A stretch of DNA of 64,000 nucleotides from Conexibacter sp. CPCC 206217 (GTDB taxonomy: Bacteria; Actinomycetota; Thermoleophilia; Solirubrobacterales; Solirubrobacteraceae): the NCBI RefSeq assembly GCF_030646165.1, contig NZ_JAUTDO010000002.1, positions 62,001 through 126,000 of the forward strand, written 5' to 3'. Below the pieces are notes generated by a model. That model ran no database searches. It saw only the letters and a program-made list of their open reading frames with translations, and was not told the DNA's origin. Each line of letters opens with the position of its first letter. Position 1 is the first letter of the stretch. A program made the translations under genes and the position numbers. Shown piece after piece: positions 53,735-63,405 of the stretch.

Positions 53735-54673
53735 ATGCGCGTCCTCATCACCGGCGTCAGCGGGTTCGTCGGATCGCGGCTCGTGCCGCGCCTGCGACGG
53801 GACGGTCACGAGCTGCGCGGCTTCGCGCGCGACGCGGGTCGCGTCGGCGTCGAACTGCCGCTCGTGGTCGGCGACGCGGTCAGCGGCGCGGGCCTCGCGC
53901 AGGCGCTCGACGGGATCGACGTGGCGTACTTCCTGATCCACTCGATGGAGCCGCTGCCGAGTGGCGGCGACGGCGCGGCGGCCTTCGCCGACCGCGAGCT
54001 GACGGCGGCCGACCGTTTCGCCGCCGCGGCGAACGCGGCCGGCGTGCGGCGGATCGTCTACCTCGGCGGGCTGGTGCCGCGCGAGGCGCCCGCGTCGCTG
54101 CACCTGTCCAGCCGCCTGGCGGTCGAGCGGACGCTGCTGGAGGCGGTGCCCGACTCGCTCGCGCTGCGCGCCTCGATCGTGATCGGCGCGCGCTCGCGCT
54201 CGTTCCGCTTCCTCGTCAGGCTGATCGAGCGGATGCCCGTGCTGGCGCTGCCGAACTGGCGCGACTTCAGAACCCAGCCGATCGACGAGCGCGACGTGAT
54301 CGAGCTGCTGGCGAGCGCCGCGACCGCGCAGCTGCCGCCCGCCGCGCCGCGCTCGCTCGACGTCGCGGGGCCCGACGTCGTGTCCTACCGCGAGCTGATC
54401 GAGCGGATCCGCGACTCGCTGATGCTGGATCGCCCCGTGCTGGCGATCGACCCGCGCGCACCGGCCAGCGTCACGAGCCGCATCGCGGCCGCGATCGCCG
54501 GCGAGCAGCACGCGCTGGTCGGGCCGCTGATGGCCGGGCTGGCGAGCGACCTGCTCCCCGTCGGCGCGCAGGAGACCGCGTCGCTGCTCGGCGTGCGGCT
54601 GCACTCGCTCGACGCCGCGATCGAGCACGCGCTCGGGGAGTGGGAGCGCGAGGAGCCGCTGGCGGCGCGATGA
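53735..54673 (+). CDS. NAD(P)-binding SDR-like protein (atypical extended/NmrA type)
   Basis: 312 residues from ATG 53735. A Rossmann start MRVLITGVSGFVGSRLVPRL, then VVGDAVSGAGLAQALDGIDV, the TYLGG-like IVYLGGLVPR and a family-typical DFRTQPIDERDVIELL segment. The classical YxxxK catalytic pair is not evident, so it may bind rather than reduce. It precedes an SRPBCC gene on the same strand and resembles proteins with that pairing. The longer open frame upstream is in the repeat-bearing spacer. Confidence 0.8.
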   Translation: MRVLITGVSGFVGSRLVPRLRRDGHELRGFARDAGRVGVELPLVVGDAVSGAGLAQALDGIDVAYFLIHSMEPLPSGGDGAAAFADRELTAADRFAAAANAAGVRRIVYLGGLVPREAPASLHLSSRLAVERTLLEAVPDSLALRASIVIGARSRSFRFLVRLIERMPVLALPNWRDFRTQPIDERDVIELLASAATAQLPPAAPRSLDVAGPDVVSYRELIERIRDSLMLDRPVLAIDPRAPASVTSRIAAAIAGEQHALVGPLMAGLASDLLPVGAQETASLLGVRLHSLDAAIEHALGEWEREEPLAAR

Positions 54674-54742
54674 GCCGCTGCCGCCTCCGCGCCCGTACCC
54701 CAAGCGTGCGCCTGATCACAGCCTCGCGGGGCTCCTGCCGGA

Positions 54743-54748
54743 TAGGGT
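54743..54748 (+). promoter_or_regulatory. -10 box TAGGGT of the SRPBCC gene
   Basis: TAGGGT ends 7 nt before ATG 54756. Confidence 0.55.
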
Positions 54749-54755
54749 CCAGGCC

Positions 54756-55205
54756 ATGACGGTCGTCTCCACCGCGATCGATATCGACGCGCCCCCGGAG
54801 GCCGTCTGGGCGGTCGTGCTCGACCCCCGCAGGCTCGCCGACTGGGTCACGATCCACCGCAAGCTGGGCGATGACACGCCCGCGCGGCTGCGGCGCGGCT
54901 CGACCTTCGAGCAGACGTTGAACCTGCGCGGCGCGCACCTGCACGTCGAATGGACGGTCGCCGACGTGCTGCCGCCGCACCGCTGCGAGTGGCACGGACG
55001 CGGTCCCGCCCACTCCCACGCCACGATCCTCTACGAGCTGGTCGCCACGCCCGCGGGCGGCACGCGCTTCACCTACACGAACGAGTTCAAGCCCCCCGGC
55101 GGCCCGCTCGGCGCCGTCGCGGGGCGCGTCCTGGTGGGTGGGCTGTCGCACCGCGAGGCACAGCGCTCGCTGGAGCGCCTGAAGGCACTGCTCGAATCTT
55201 CCTGA
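54756..55205 (+). CDS. SRPBCC (START-like) family protein
   Basis: 149 residues with the helix-grip pattern: AIDIDAPPEAVWAVVLDPRRLADW at the start, a WTVADVLPPHRCEW strand, TRFTYTNEFKPPGGPLG and a long C-terminal helix (SHREAQRSLERLKALLE). These proteins bind hydrophobic ligands in a deep pocket; the ligand is unknown. It has its own leaderless promoter despite being downstream of the SDR-like gene. Confidence 0.88.
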   Translation: MTVVSTAIDIDAPPEAVWAVVLDPRRLADWVTIHRKLGDDTPARLRRGSTFEQTLNLRGAHLHVEWTVADVLPPHRCEWHGRGPAHSHATILYELVATPAGGTRFTYTNEFKPPGGPLGAVAGRVLVGGLSHREAQRSLERLKALLESS

Positions 55206-55218
55206 GCGCTCAGGAAGA
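55197..55218 (+). terminator. 22-bp perfect palindrome over the SRPBCC stop
   Basis: TCTTCCTGAGC and GCTCAGGAAGA form a continuous palindrome containing the TGA stop. Confidence 0.45.
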
Positions 55219-55254
55219 CTGGTGCTCACCCGTCAGTTAGGAGTGGCTTTCGCA

Positions 55255-55273
55255 CGTTCGCATGCATCGAACG
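55255..55273. promoter_or_regulatory. inverted repeat in the promoter of the winged-helix gene
   Basis: CGTTCG (55255-55260) and CGAACG (55268-55273) flank a CATGCAT core, 32 bases before a -10-like TAAGAT (55305-55310). It is a candidate operator, perhaps autoregulatory. Confidence 0.35.
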
Positions 55274-55474
55274 CGCACCGTGCAATGGTGACGCCCTACC
55301 GCGCTAAGATTCGGATCGGCCGGCTGGACCGCAGTGACTCAGACGGCGATTGAGCACATACGTAGGGGGAATTCAGGGGGCGGACGATTCGACCGGACTC
55401 GATTGGTCGGACCGGAAACGTTTGTGTTTTCCACCTCCGTCGGAGCCCGACAGGAGAAAGGACCGGATGACGAA

Positions 55475-55879
55475 GTGGCTGACTTTCTCGACGCGACAGT
55501 AAGGGAGATCGAGGGGCGGTTGAGAGAACTTCGACCGCTGCTCGACGAATACCACAGGCTCGAGGCCGCGGCGGCGGCGCTCGACGGTGTGCAGACAGCG
55601 CCGACGCGGGGGCGTTCGCGCCCGGGGGCCGCGACGCGCACGAGCACGGGCGCAGCGAACGGCAACGGGAACGCGCGCCGCGGTCGCCCCCGTGGCAGCA
55701 GAGGCGACAACACGCGGGCCGCGCAGGCGGTCGAACTGGTGCGAACGCGGCCGGGCATCACGATCCCCGAACTGGCCGAGCACATGGGCATCAAGCCCAA
55801 CTACCTCTACCGCATCCTCCCCCAGTTGGAGGAGGAGGGCAGAGTGCGGCGCGACGACAAGGGGTGGCTGCCGGCCTGA
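55475..55879 (+). CDS. winged-helix DNA-binding protein with N-terminal coiled coil
   Basis: 134 residues from GTG 55475. The N-terminus (DFLDATVREIEGRLRELRPLL) is a coiled coil, then a Gly/Arg-rich linker and a C-terminal winged helix (AVELVRTRPGITIPELAEHMG, then YLYRILPQLEEEGRVRR). It probably binds DNA; the target is unknown. A start at GTG 55334 would add 47 residues in a stretch without GC-rich third positions, which looks like leader sequence, so I prefer 55475. Confidence 0.75.
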   Translation: MADFLDATVREIEGRLRELRPLLDEYHRLEAAAAALDGVQTAPTRGRSRPGAATRTSTGAANGNGNARRGRPRGSRGDNTRAAQAVELVRTRPGITIPELAEHMGIKPNYLYRILPQLEEEGRVRRDDKGWLPA

Positions 55880-55889
55880 GCGACTCGAT

Positions 55890-55920
55890 CGGACGTGGCC
55901 CACCCCGGGGGCCACATCCG
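55890..55920. terminator. hairpin between convergent genes
   Basis: CGGACGTGGCC (55890-55900) pairs with GGCCACATCCG (55910-55920) with one mismatch, between the winged-helix gene and mdh, which converge here. Confidence 0.5.
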
Positions 55921-55934
55921 ACCGTCGCCGCGTG

Positions 55935-57050
<1,116 letters not shown>

Positions 57051-57084
57051 TCATGACAGTGCAGCTCGTGGTTGACTGTCACTC

Positions 57085-58794
57085 ATGTCCCTCGCGCCCC
57101 CCGGGGAGTCGCAGGCAACGCACCGCGTCACCAATCAGCCCCCGCCACTGGAGGGGCTCGACCTCTTCAGCCAGAACCGGCCGCTGGTCGAGGCGCTGCA
57201 GCGCGAGGGCGGCGGCTGGGCCGGCGCCGACGCGGCGATGGTCGGCGAGATCGCCGGCGGCGACGCGATCCGCTGGGGCTTCGAGGCGAACGAGAACCCG
57301 CCGAGACTGAAGACGCACGACCGCTTCGGCAACCGCGTCGACCAGGTCGAGTTCCACCCCGCGTGGCACAACCTGATGCGAACCTCCGTCGAGCACGCGA
57401 TCCACGCGCTGCCGTGGCGCGAGCAGCGCGCCGGCGCGCACGCGGCGCGCACCGCGCTGTCGCTGACCTTCTCGCAGGTCGAGGCCGGTCACGCCTGTCC
57501 GATCACGATGACGTTCGCCGCCGTCCCCGCGCTGCGCGCGCAGCCCGAGTTGCTGGACGCGTGGGAGGAGCGGCTGACGTCGGCCCGCTACGACAGCCGC
57601 GACGTCCCGGCGAGCGAGAAGACGGGCGCGCTCTGCGGCATGGGCATGACGGAGAAGCAGGGCGGCTCCGACGTGCGCGCGAACACGACGGCGGCGAAGC
57701 CGGTCGGTGGCGGTTCGGGCGGAGCGGCCGAGTACGCGCTGACCGGCCACAAGTGGTTCTGCTCGGCGCCGATGTGCGACCTCTTCCTCGTGCTCGCGCA
57801 GGTCGAGGGCGAGGGCGTGACCTGCTTCGCGGTGCCGCGCTGGCGCCCGGACGGCACCCGCAACGCGTTTCACCTGCAGCGCCTGAAGGACAAGCTCGGC
57901 AACCGCTCCAACGCCTCCTCCGAGGTCGAGTTCCGCGCCGCCTACGGGCAGCTCGTCGGCGAGCCGGGCCGCGGCGTGCCGACGATCATCGAGATGGTCA
58001 ACCACACGCGGCTGGACTGCGTGATCGGCTCGGCCGCCGGGATGCGCTGGGCGGTCTCGCTGGCGACCCACCACGCGGCCCATCGCAGCGCCTTCGGCCG
58101 GCTGCTGAGCGAGCAGCCGCTGATGGCAAACGTGCTGGCCGACCTGTGCGTCGAGTCGGAGGCGGCGACCGTCACCGCGATGCGGCTCGCGCGCGCCTAC
58201 GACGAGGCCGGAGGGGAAGGCGGGGTCGGCGGCGGCGCCGACCCCGCGCGCGCCGCGCAGGCGCAGGCGTTCAAGCGGATCGCCACCGCGGTGATGAAGT
58301 ACTGGATCTGCAAGCGCGCCGCGCCGCACGCGTCGGAGGCGCTGGAGGTGCTCGGCGGCAACGGCTACGTGGAGGAGTCGGGGCTGCCGCGGCTCTACCG
58401 CGAGGCGCCGCTGAACTCGATCTGGGAGGGCGCGGGCAACGTCATCTGCCTCGACGTGCTGCGGGCGCTGCGGCGCGAGCCCGAATCCGTCGATGCGTTC
58501 CTCGCCGAGCTGGCGATCAGCGACGGCGCCGACCGCCGCCTCGACGCGCACGTCGACCGCCTCACGCGCGCGCTCGCCGACCCGACCGACGCCCAACTGC
58601 GCGCCCGCAGCCTCGTCGAAGCGATGGCGCTGGCGCTGCAGGGCTCGCTGCTGGTGCGCCACGCGCCGCCGGCGGTCGCGGAGGCGTTCCTCGCCTCACG
58701 CCTGGCCGGCGACCACGGCTACGCGTTCGGGACGCTGCCGGCGCACGTCGCGTTTGGCGAGATCGTCGAGCGCAATCGCCCTCTCCTGACCTAA
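57085..58794 (+). CDS. acyl-CoA dehydrogenase, AidB-like
   Basis: 569 residues. The AidB-type N-terminal domain (NQPPPLEGLDLFSQNRPLVE) precedes the acyl-CoA dehydrogenase core: MGMTEKQGGSDVRANTT, HKWFCSAPMCDLFLVLAQ, RLDCVIGSAAGMRWAVSLA, and EALEVLGGNGYVEESGLPR with the base-site region. AidB of E. coli binds DNA and protects against alkylation; others oxidise branched acyl-CoA. It diverges from mdh and shares its spacer. Its TAA overlaps the stop of the facing M32 gene. Confidence 0.93.
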   Translation: MSLAPPGESQATHRVTNQPPPLEGLDLFSQNRPLVEALQREGGGWAGADAAMVGEIAGGDAIRWGFEANENPPRLKTHDRFGNRVDQVEFHPAWHNLMRTSVEHAIHALPWREQRAGAHAARTALSLTFSQVEAGHACPITMTFAAVPALRAQPELLDAWEERLTSARYDSRDVPASEKTGALCGMGMTEKQGGSDVRANTTAAKPVGGGSGGAAEYALTGHKWFCSAPMCDLFLVLAQVEGEGVTCFAVPRWRPDGTRNAFHLQRLKDKLGNRSNASSEVEFRAAYGQLVGEPGRGVPTIIEMVNHTRLDCVIGSAAGMRWAVSLATHHAAHRSAFGRLLSEQPLMANVLADLCVESEAATVTAMRLARAYDEAGGEGGVGGGADPARAAQAQAFKRIATAVMKYWICKRAAPHASEALEVLGGNGYVEESGLPRLYREAPLNSIWEGAGNVICLDVLRALRREPESVDAFLAELAISDGADRRLDAHVDRLTRALADPTDAQLRARSLVEAMALALQGSLLVRHAPPAVAEAFLASRLAGDHGYAFGTLPAHVAFGEIVERNRPLLT

Positions 58795-60314
58795 GTCAAC
58801 CCATACAGGGGAGTGAGCTTGGTCGTCAGGTAGTCCACGAACGGCTGCACGGCGATCGGGCCCCCGACGATTCTCTGCACCAGCTCCTTCGGCGGGTACT
58901 TGCTGCCGTGGCGGTGCAGCCTGTCGCCCAGCCAGGCGCGCAGCTCGCTGCCGTCGCCCGCCGCCAGCTGCTCGTCGAGCTGCGGCAGGTCCGCACGCGC
59001 TCTCTGCCACAGCTGCGCGGCGATCAGGTTGCCGAGCGCGTAGGTCGAGAAGTAGCCGATCTCGCCGCCGGACCAGTGCACGTCCTGCAGCACGCCGAGC
59101 GCGTCGTCGGGGACGTCGACGCCGAGATACTCCTTCATGCGCGCGTTCCATGCCTCGGGCAGATCGGCCAGGTCGAGCGTGCCGGCGAGCATCTCCCGCT
59201 CCAGCTCGAAGCGCAGGATGATGTGCAGCCCGTAGGTCGCCTCATCCGCCTCGACGCGGATCAGCGACGGCTGGACCTTGTTCACGGCGCGGTAGTACGT
59301 CTCGGCGTCGACCGCGCCGAACTGCTCCGGGAAGACCCGCTGCAGCTCGCCGTGCAGGAAGCCGGCGAACGGGCGCCCGCGGCCGACGACGTTCTCCCAC
59401 ATCCGGCTCTGCGACTCGTGCAGGCCCAGCGACGCGCCGCCGGCCAACGGCGTGCGCGCGAGCTGCGGTGCGACGCCCGCCTCGTAGAGGCCGTGGCCCA
59501 TCTCGTGGATGCCGCCGTACAGCGCCATCCCGATGTACTTCGGGTCGTAGCGCGTCGTCAGCCGCACGTCGGTCGGGCCGAAGCTGGCCGCGAACGGATG
59601 CTCGGCCTCGTCCAGGCGCCAGCCGTCGGGCGCCCAGCCGAGCCGCTCCAGCACGCCGCGCACCAGCACCGCCTGGCGCGCCGGCTCGAACTCGCCGTGC
59701 AGCAGCGCGTTGTCGACCGCGTCGGTGCGCTGCGCGATCTGCGCGATCAGCGGCACCAGCTGCGCGCGCAGCTCGGCGAAGAGGGCGGCGACCTCTGCCG
59801 TCTTCATCCCCTCCTCGTAGTCGTCGAGCAGCACGTCGTAGGGATCGTCGTGGCCCTCGTCGTCGAACAGCTCGACGTACTGGCGCTTCAGCTCGACGTT
59901 GCGACGCAGGAACGGCAGGAACGCCGCGAAGTCAGATCTCTCGCGTGCCTGCACCCACGCCTGGTGGCCGAGCGCTCCGGCGCGCGCGATCTCGACCGCC
60001 AGCTCGCCCGGCACCCGCTTGGACTTCTCGTAGTCGCGGCGCGTGACGCGGATCAGCGCGGCGTCGTCGGAGTCGGGATCGGCCTGGCGCAGCGCCTCCT
60101 CCTCGCTCTCCAGCTGCTGCAGCAGCCTGCCGATCGCGTCGTCGGTGAAGCGCTCGTGGACGATTCCGGAGAGCGTCCCGAGCTGCTCGGCGCGGATCGG
60201 GTTCGCGCGCTCGGGCATCATCGTCTGCTGGTCCCAGCCGAGCAGGCCGGCGGCGCTGCTGAGGTCGCTGATCTCGGCGAGCCGCTGACGCAGCTCCTCC
60301 AGGGCCTGACTCAT
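58791..60314 (-). CDS. M32-family metallocarboxypeptidase (Taq type)
   Basis: 507 residues from ATG 60314 with AAGGAG upstream. The zinc motif is GIHEMGHGLYEAG, with the third ligand Glu in LHESQSRMWEN; other family motifs are FGPTDVRLTTRYDPKY and GEIGYFSTYALGNL. It removes C-terminal residues from peptides in the cytoplasm. It is convergent with the acyl-CoA dehydrogenase gene, with both stop codons sharing four bases (58791-58794). Confidence 0.95.
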   Translation of the reverse strand: MSQALEELRQRLAEISDLSSAAGLLGWDQQTMMPERANPIRAEQLGTLSGIVHERFTDDAIGRLLQQLESEEEALRQADPDSDDAALIRVTRRDYEKSKRVPGELAVEIARAGALGHQAWVQARERSDFAAFLPFLRRNVELKRQYVELFDDEGHDDPYDVLLDDYEEGMKTAEVAALFAELRAQLVPLIAQIAQRTDAVDNALLHGEFEPARQAVLVRGVLERLGWAPDGWRLDEAEHPFAASFGPTDVRLTTRYDPKYIGMALYGGIHEMGHGLYEAGVAPQLARTPLAGGASLGLHESQSRMWENVVGRGRPFAGFLHGELQRVFPEQFGAVDAETYYRAVNKVQPSLIRVEADEATYGLHIILRFELEREMLAGTLDLADLPEAWNARMKEYLGVDVPDDALGVLQDVHWSGGEIGYFSTYALGNLIAAQLWQRARADLPQLDEQLAAGDGSELRAWLGDRLHRHGSKYPPKELVQRIVGGPIAVQPFVDYLTTKLTPLYGLT

Positions 60315-60348
60315 CGGACTCCTTCGGTCGCTATGACACCATTGCAGC

Positions 60349-61521
60349 ATGTTCGGGCGCTCAGGATCGATCCAGCTGGCGCGCATCTTCGGGATCCGCG
60401 TCGGCGTCGACTTCAGCTGGTTCGTGGTGCTGTTCATCGTGATCTTCTGGCTGTCGGACGAGTTCCAGCGCTCGCTCGGCGGCAGCGACACGGAGGCGTA
60501 CGCGACCGCGGTCGTCAGCGCGCTGCTGCTGTTCGCCTCCGTGATCGTGCACGAGCTCGGCCACGCGCTGACGGCGCGCCGTCACGGGATCGAGGTGGCG
60601 GGGATCACGCTGTCGCCGCTGGGCGGCTTCGCGATGATGAGCCGCGAGAGCCGCACGCCGAAGGAGGAGCTGCAGGTCGCCGGCGCCGGTCCGCTGGCGA
60701 CGGCGGGGATTCTCGTCGCGTGCGCGCTCGTCGGCCTGATCGCCTACGGGCCGACGCAGTTCGCCGACGCGGCGCTGCTGCGCGACGACCTGCCGACGAC
60801 GCCGCTGTCGCTGACGCTCGGCTGGCTGGCGACGATGAATCTGATCGTGCTGATCTTCAACCTGATCCCCGCCTACCCGCTCGACGGCGGCCGGCTCGCG
60901 CGCGGGTTCGTGTGGCAGCTGACCGGCGACAAGGAGCGCGGCTCGCGCGCGGCCGCGCGGCTGGGCCAGGGCTTCGGGATCGTGCTGATGGGCCTCGGCG
61001 TCTGGGCGCTGGTCGCCTTCGACCCGTTCATCGGGATCTGGGCGCTGCTGGTCGGCTTCATGATCAGCGGCTCGGCGCGGGCGCTGCTGGCGCAGACGGT
61101 CTTCACCGCGCAGTTGGAGGACGTGCGCGTCGCCGACATCATGGACGAGCAGCCCGTCAGCGTCCCGCAGGAGCTGCCCGCCGTGCGCGCGCTCGACGAG
61201 TTCTTCATGCGCTACCGCTGGCCGTGGTTCCCGGTCGTCGACGCGGGCGGCCGCTTCGTCGGCGTGCTGCGCGAGGACGGCGCGCGCGAGGCGGTCGAGG
61301 GCGGGCGCCCGGTGCAACCCGTCGCCGAGCTGATGGAGGCCGACGAGGGCGAGCGCTGGCGGATCGACGAGGACCAGACGCTGCGCGCGCTGCTGGAGGC
61401 TGACGGCCTGCGCTCGCTCGGCGCGATCATGGCCGTCGACCGCGCAGGCGTGTTGCGCGGGGTCGTGACGGTGGGGCGGCTGCGCCGCGCGGTGCAGGCG
61501 GCGGTCGCGACACGTCCGTGA
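60349..61521 (+). CDS. site-2 protease family metalloprotease with CBS domains
   Basis: 390 residues. Membrane helices from about 20, the zinc motif FASVIVHELGHALTARRHG near residue 70 and the third ligand in LIFNLIPAYPLDGGRLARGF near 180, as in M50 proteases. After the membrane part, two CBS domains (about 260-390: VADIMDEQPVSVPQELPAVRAL, RWPWFPVVDAGGRFVGVL, GAIMAVDRAGVLRGVVTVGRL) probably sense nucleotides and gate cleavage. It may cut membrane-bound regulators such as anti-sigma or membrane sigma factors; a target is not shown. Confidence 0.93.
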   Translation: MFGRSGSIQLARIFGIRVGVDFSWFVVLFIVIFWLSDEFQRSLGGSDTEAYATAVVSALLLFASVIVHELGHALTARRHGIEVAGITLSPLGGFAMMSRESRTPKEELQVAGAGPLATAGILVACALVGLIAYGPTQFADAALLRDDLPTTPLSLTLGWLATMNLIVLIFNLIPAYPLDGGRLARGFVWQLTGDKERGSRAAARLGQGFGIVLMGLGVWALVAFDPFIGIWALLVGFMISGSARALLAQTVFTAQLEDVRVADIMDEQPVSVPQELPAVRALDEFFMRYRWPWFPVVDAGGRFVGVLREDGAREAVEGGRPVQPVAELMEADEGERWRIDEDQTLRALLEADGLRSLGAIMAVDRAGVLRGVVTVGRLRRAVQAAVATRP

Positions 61522-61645
61522 CGGGCGCGTGAGCGAACCGCCTCGCGGCGCGGGACACGATCCGATGTCGTTCAAAGACGACCCGGTCTGATCACGACAT
61601 CGGATCGCGCCCAGCATCTACGATCCGGCCCGCTCACGCGCCCGT
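61521..61645 (+). repeat. 125-nt nested inverted repeat between the S2P gene and sdhA
   Basis: Outer arms ACGGGCGCGTGAGCG (61521-61535) and CGCTCACGCGCCCGT (61631-61645) and inner arms CGATCCGATGTCG (61558-61570) and CGACATCGGATCG (61595-61607) are both perfect. The outer arm begins at the last base of the S2P stop. Between the arms are 22-23-nt non-pairing loops. It could be a structured RNA, a terminator, or a cruciform element. Confidence 0.8.
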
Positions 61646-61697
61646 TGCTCTGCTGACTTCTGGCGCATTAAAGTAGCATTTGCCACACAGTCGTGGT

Positions 61698-61703
61698 TAG
61701 GCT
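61698..61703 (+). promoter_or_regulatory. -10 box TAGGCT of the second sdhA
   Basis: TAGGCT ends 7 nt before ATG 61711, after the nested repeat and an AT-rich stretch (61665-61682). Confidence 0.55.
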
Positions 61704-61710
61704 AGGCCCG

Positions 61711-63405
61711 ATGCCAGCCCACGACGTTCTCATCATCGGCGCCGGACTCGCCGGCCAGCGCGCGGCGCTCGCGGCCGCGCAGACCGGTGCGTCGGTGGCG
61801 ATCCTGTCGAAGGTCCACCCCGTCCGCTCGCACTCCGTCGCGGCGGCCGGCGGCATCAACGCGGCGCTCAACCCCGGCGACACGTGGGAGTCGCACGCCT
61901 ACGACACGATCAAGGGCTCCGACTACCTCGGCGACCAGGACGCGATCGAGATCATGTGCCGCGCCGCGCCGGACGAGATCCTCTGGCTGGAGCACGCCGG
62001 CGTCACGTTCCACCGCGGCGAGGGCGGCGTGCTCGGCACGCGCGCGTTCGGCGGCGCCTCCGCCGCGCGCACCTTCTACGTCGCCGACATCACCGGCCAG
62101 GCGATCCTGCACGTGCTCTACGAGCAGCTGATGAAGCACCACGAGAGCGTCGACCGCTACGAGGAGTGGTTCACGACCACGCTGCTGCAGGACGACGACG
62201 GCCGCTGCAGCGGCGCGATCGCGCGCGACATCCGCAGCGGCCACCTCGAGCTGTTCGACGCGAAGGCGGTGATCCTCGCCTCCGGCGGCGCCGGCCAGGT
62301 CTTCAAGCCGACCACCAACGCGCTGATCTGCACCGGCGACGGGATCGCGCAGGCCTACCGAATCGGCGCGCCGCTGATGGACATGGAGATGGTCCAGTAC
62401 CACCCGACGACGCTGGCGGAGAACGGCTTCCTGATCACCGAGGGCGCGCGCGGCGAGGGCGCGCAGCTCTTCAACGCCGAGGGCGAGCGCTTCATGGAGC
62501 GCTACGCGCCGAACAAGCTGGAGCTGGCTTCGCGCGACGTCGTCTCGCGCGCGGAGCAGACGGAGATCGACGAGGGCCGCGGCTTCCCCGACGGCACGAT
62601 CGCGCTCGACATCACGAAGGTGCCGCGCAAGCGGACGCTGGAGGCGCTGCGCGAGATCGTCAACATCGGGCGCGACTTCGCCGGCGTCGACATCACGCGC
62701 GAGCCGATCCACATCAAGCCCGGCATGCACTACCTGATGGGCGGTGTGAAGACCGACGTGCACGGCCGTACCGCGATCCCCGGGCTGTACGCCGCCGGCG
62801 AGGTCGCGTGCGTCTCCGTCCACGGCGGCAACCGCCTGGGCGCGAACTCGCTGCTGGACACGTTGATCTTCGGCCGCCGCGCCGGCGAGCACGCCGCGCA
62901 CGGTGCGAACGGCCGTCCACGCCCGCACGCGTCCGCGTCGAAGCTGCGCGCGGCGCAGGCGGAGATCGACGCGATCGTCGCGCGCGAGCCGGGTCCGGGC
63001 GCGCGCCGGCTGGCGCAGATCAAGGACGAGCTGGGCACGACGATGAACCGCCACGTCGCCGTCTACCGCGACGCCGCCGGCCTCGCGACCGCGCTGGAGG
63101 TCGTGCGGCGGCTGAAGCAGGAGGCGACGCGCGCGGCGATCGACGACCGCGGCTCGGTCTTCAACCAGGACGTGCTGGCGGCGTTCGAGCTGAGCTACAT
63201 GCTCGACGTCGCGGAGGCGATCGTCGTCGCCGCGCAGCAGCGGCGCGAGTCGCGCGGGGCGCAGTTCCGCACCGACTTCCCGCGCCGCGACGACGAGAGC
63301 TGGCTGCACCACATCACGATCTCGCGCAACGGGCAGGACGTGCCGACGACGGGGAGAGCGCCGGTGACGATCACGCAGTGGGAACCTCAGGAGAGGACGT
63401 ACTGA
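61711..63405 (+). CDS. sdhA: succinate dehydrogenase/fumarate reductase flavoprotein subunit (second complex)
   Basis: 564 residues. FAD-binding HDVLIIGAGLAGQRAALAAAQ, covalent-FAD His in RSHSVAAAGGINAAL, active-site YHPTTLAENGFLITEGARGEGA and HGGNRLGANSLLDTLIFGRRA. It is shorter and clearly different from the B-type SdhA at 36363-38285, resembling the A/E-type family. It starts a second operon; its stop overlaps the next ATG as TGATG. Confidence 0.94.
   Translation: MPAHDVLIIGAGLAGQRAALAAAQTGASVAILSKVHPVRSHSVAAAGGINAALNPGDTWESHAYDTIKGSDYLGDQDAIEIMCRAAPDEILWLEHAGVTFHRGEGGVLGTRAFGGASAARTFYVADITGQAILHVLYEQLMKHHESVDRYEEWFTTTLLQDDDGRCSGAIARDIRSGHLELFDAKAVILASGGAGQVFKPTTNALICTGDGIAQAYRIGAPLMDMEMVQYHPTTLAENGFLITEGARGEGAQLFNAEGERFMERYAPNKLELASRDVVSRAEQTEIDEGRGFPDGTIALDITKVPRKRTLEALREIVNIGRDFAGVDITREPIHIKPGMHYLMGGVKTDVHGRTAIPGLYAAGEVACVSVHGGNRLGANSLLDTLIFGRRAGEHAAHGANGRPRPHASASKLRAAQAEIDAIVAREPGPGARRLAQIKDELGTTMNRHVAVYRDAAGLATALEVVRRLKQEATRAAIDDRGSVFNQDVLAAFELSYMLDVAEAIVVAAQQRRESRGAQFRTDFPRRDDESWLHHITISRNGQDVPTTGRAPVTITQWEPQERTY

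Noticed and set aside
57072-61403. A very long plus-strand open frame of about 1440 codons
   Set aside because: It runs through the acyl-CoA dehydrogenase and antisense through the M32 gene. It is Arg/Ala/Gly-rich with no domain, as expected for a shadow frame in GC-rich DNA.
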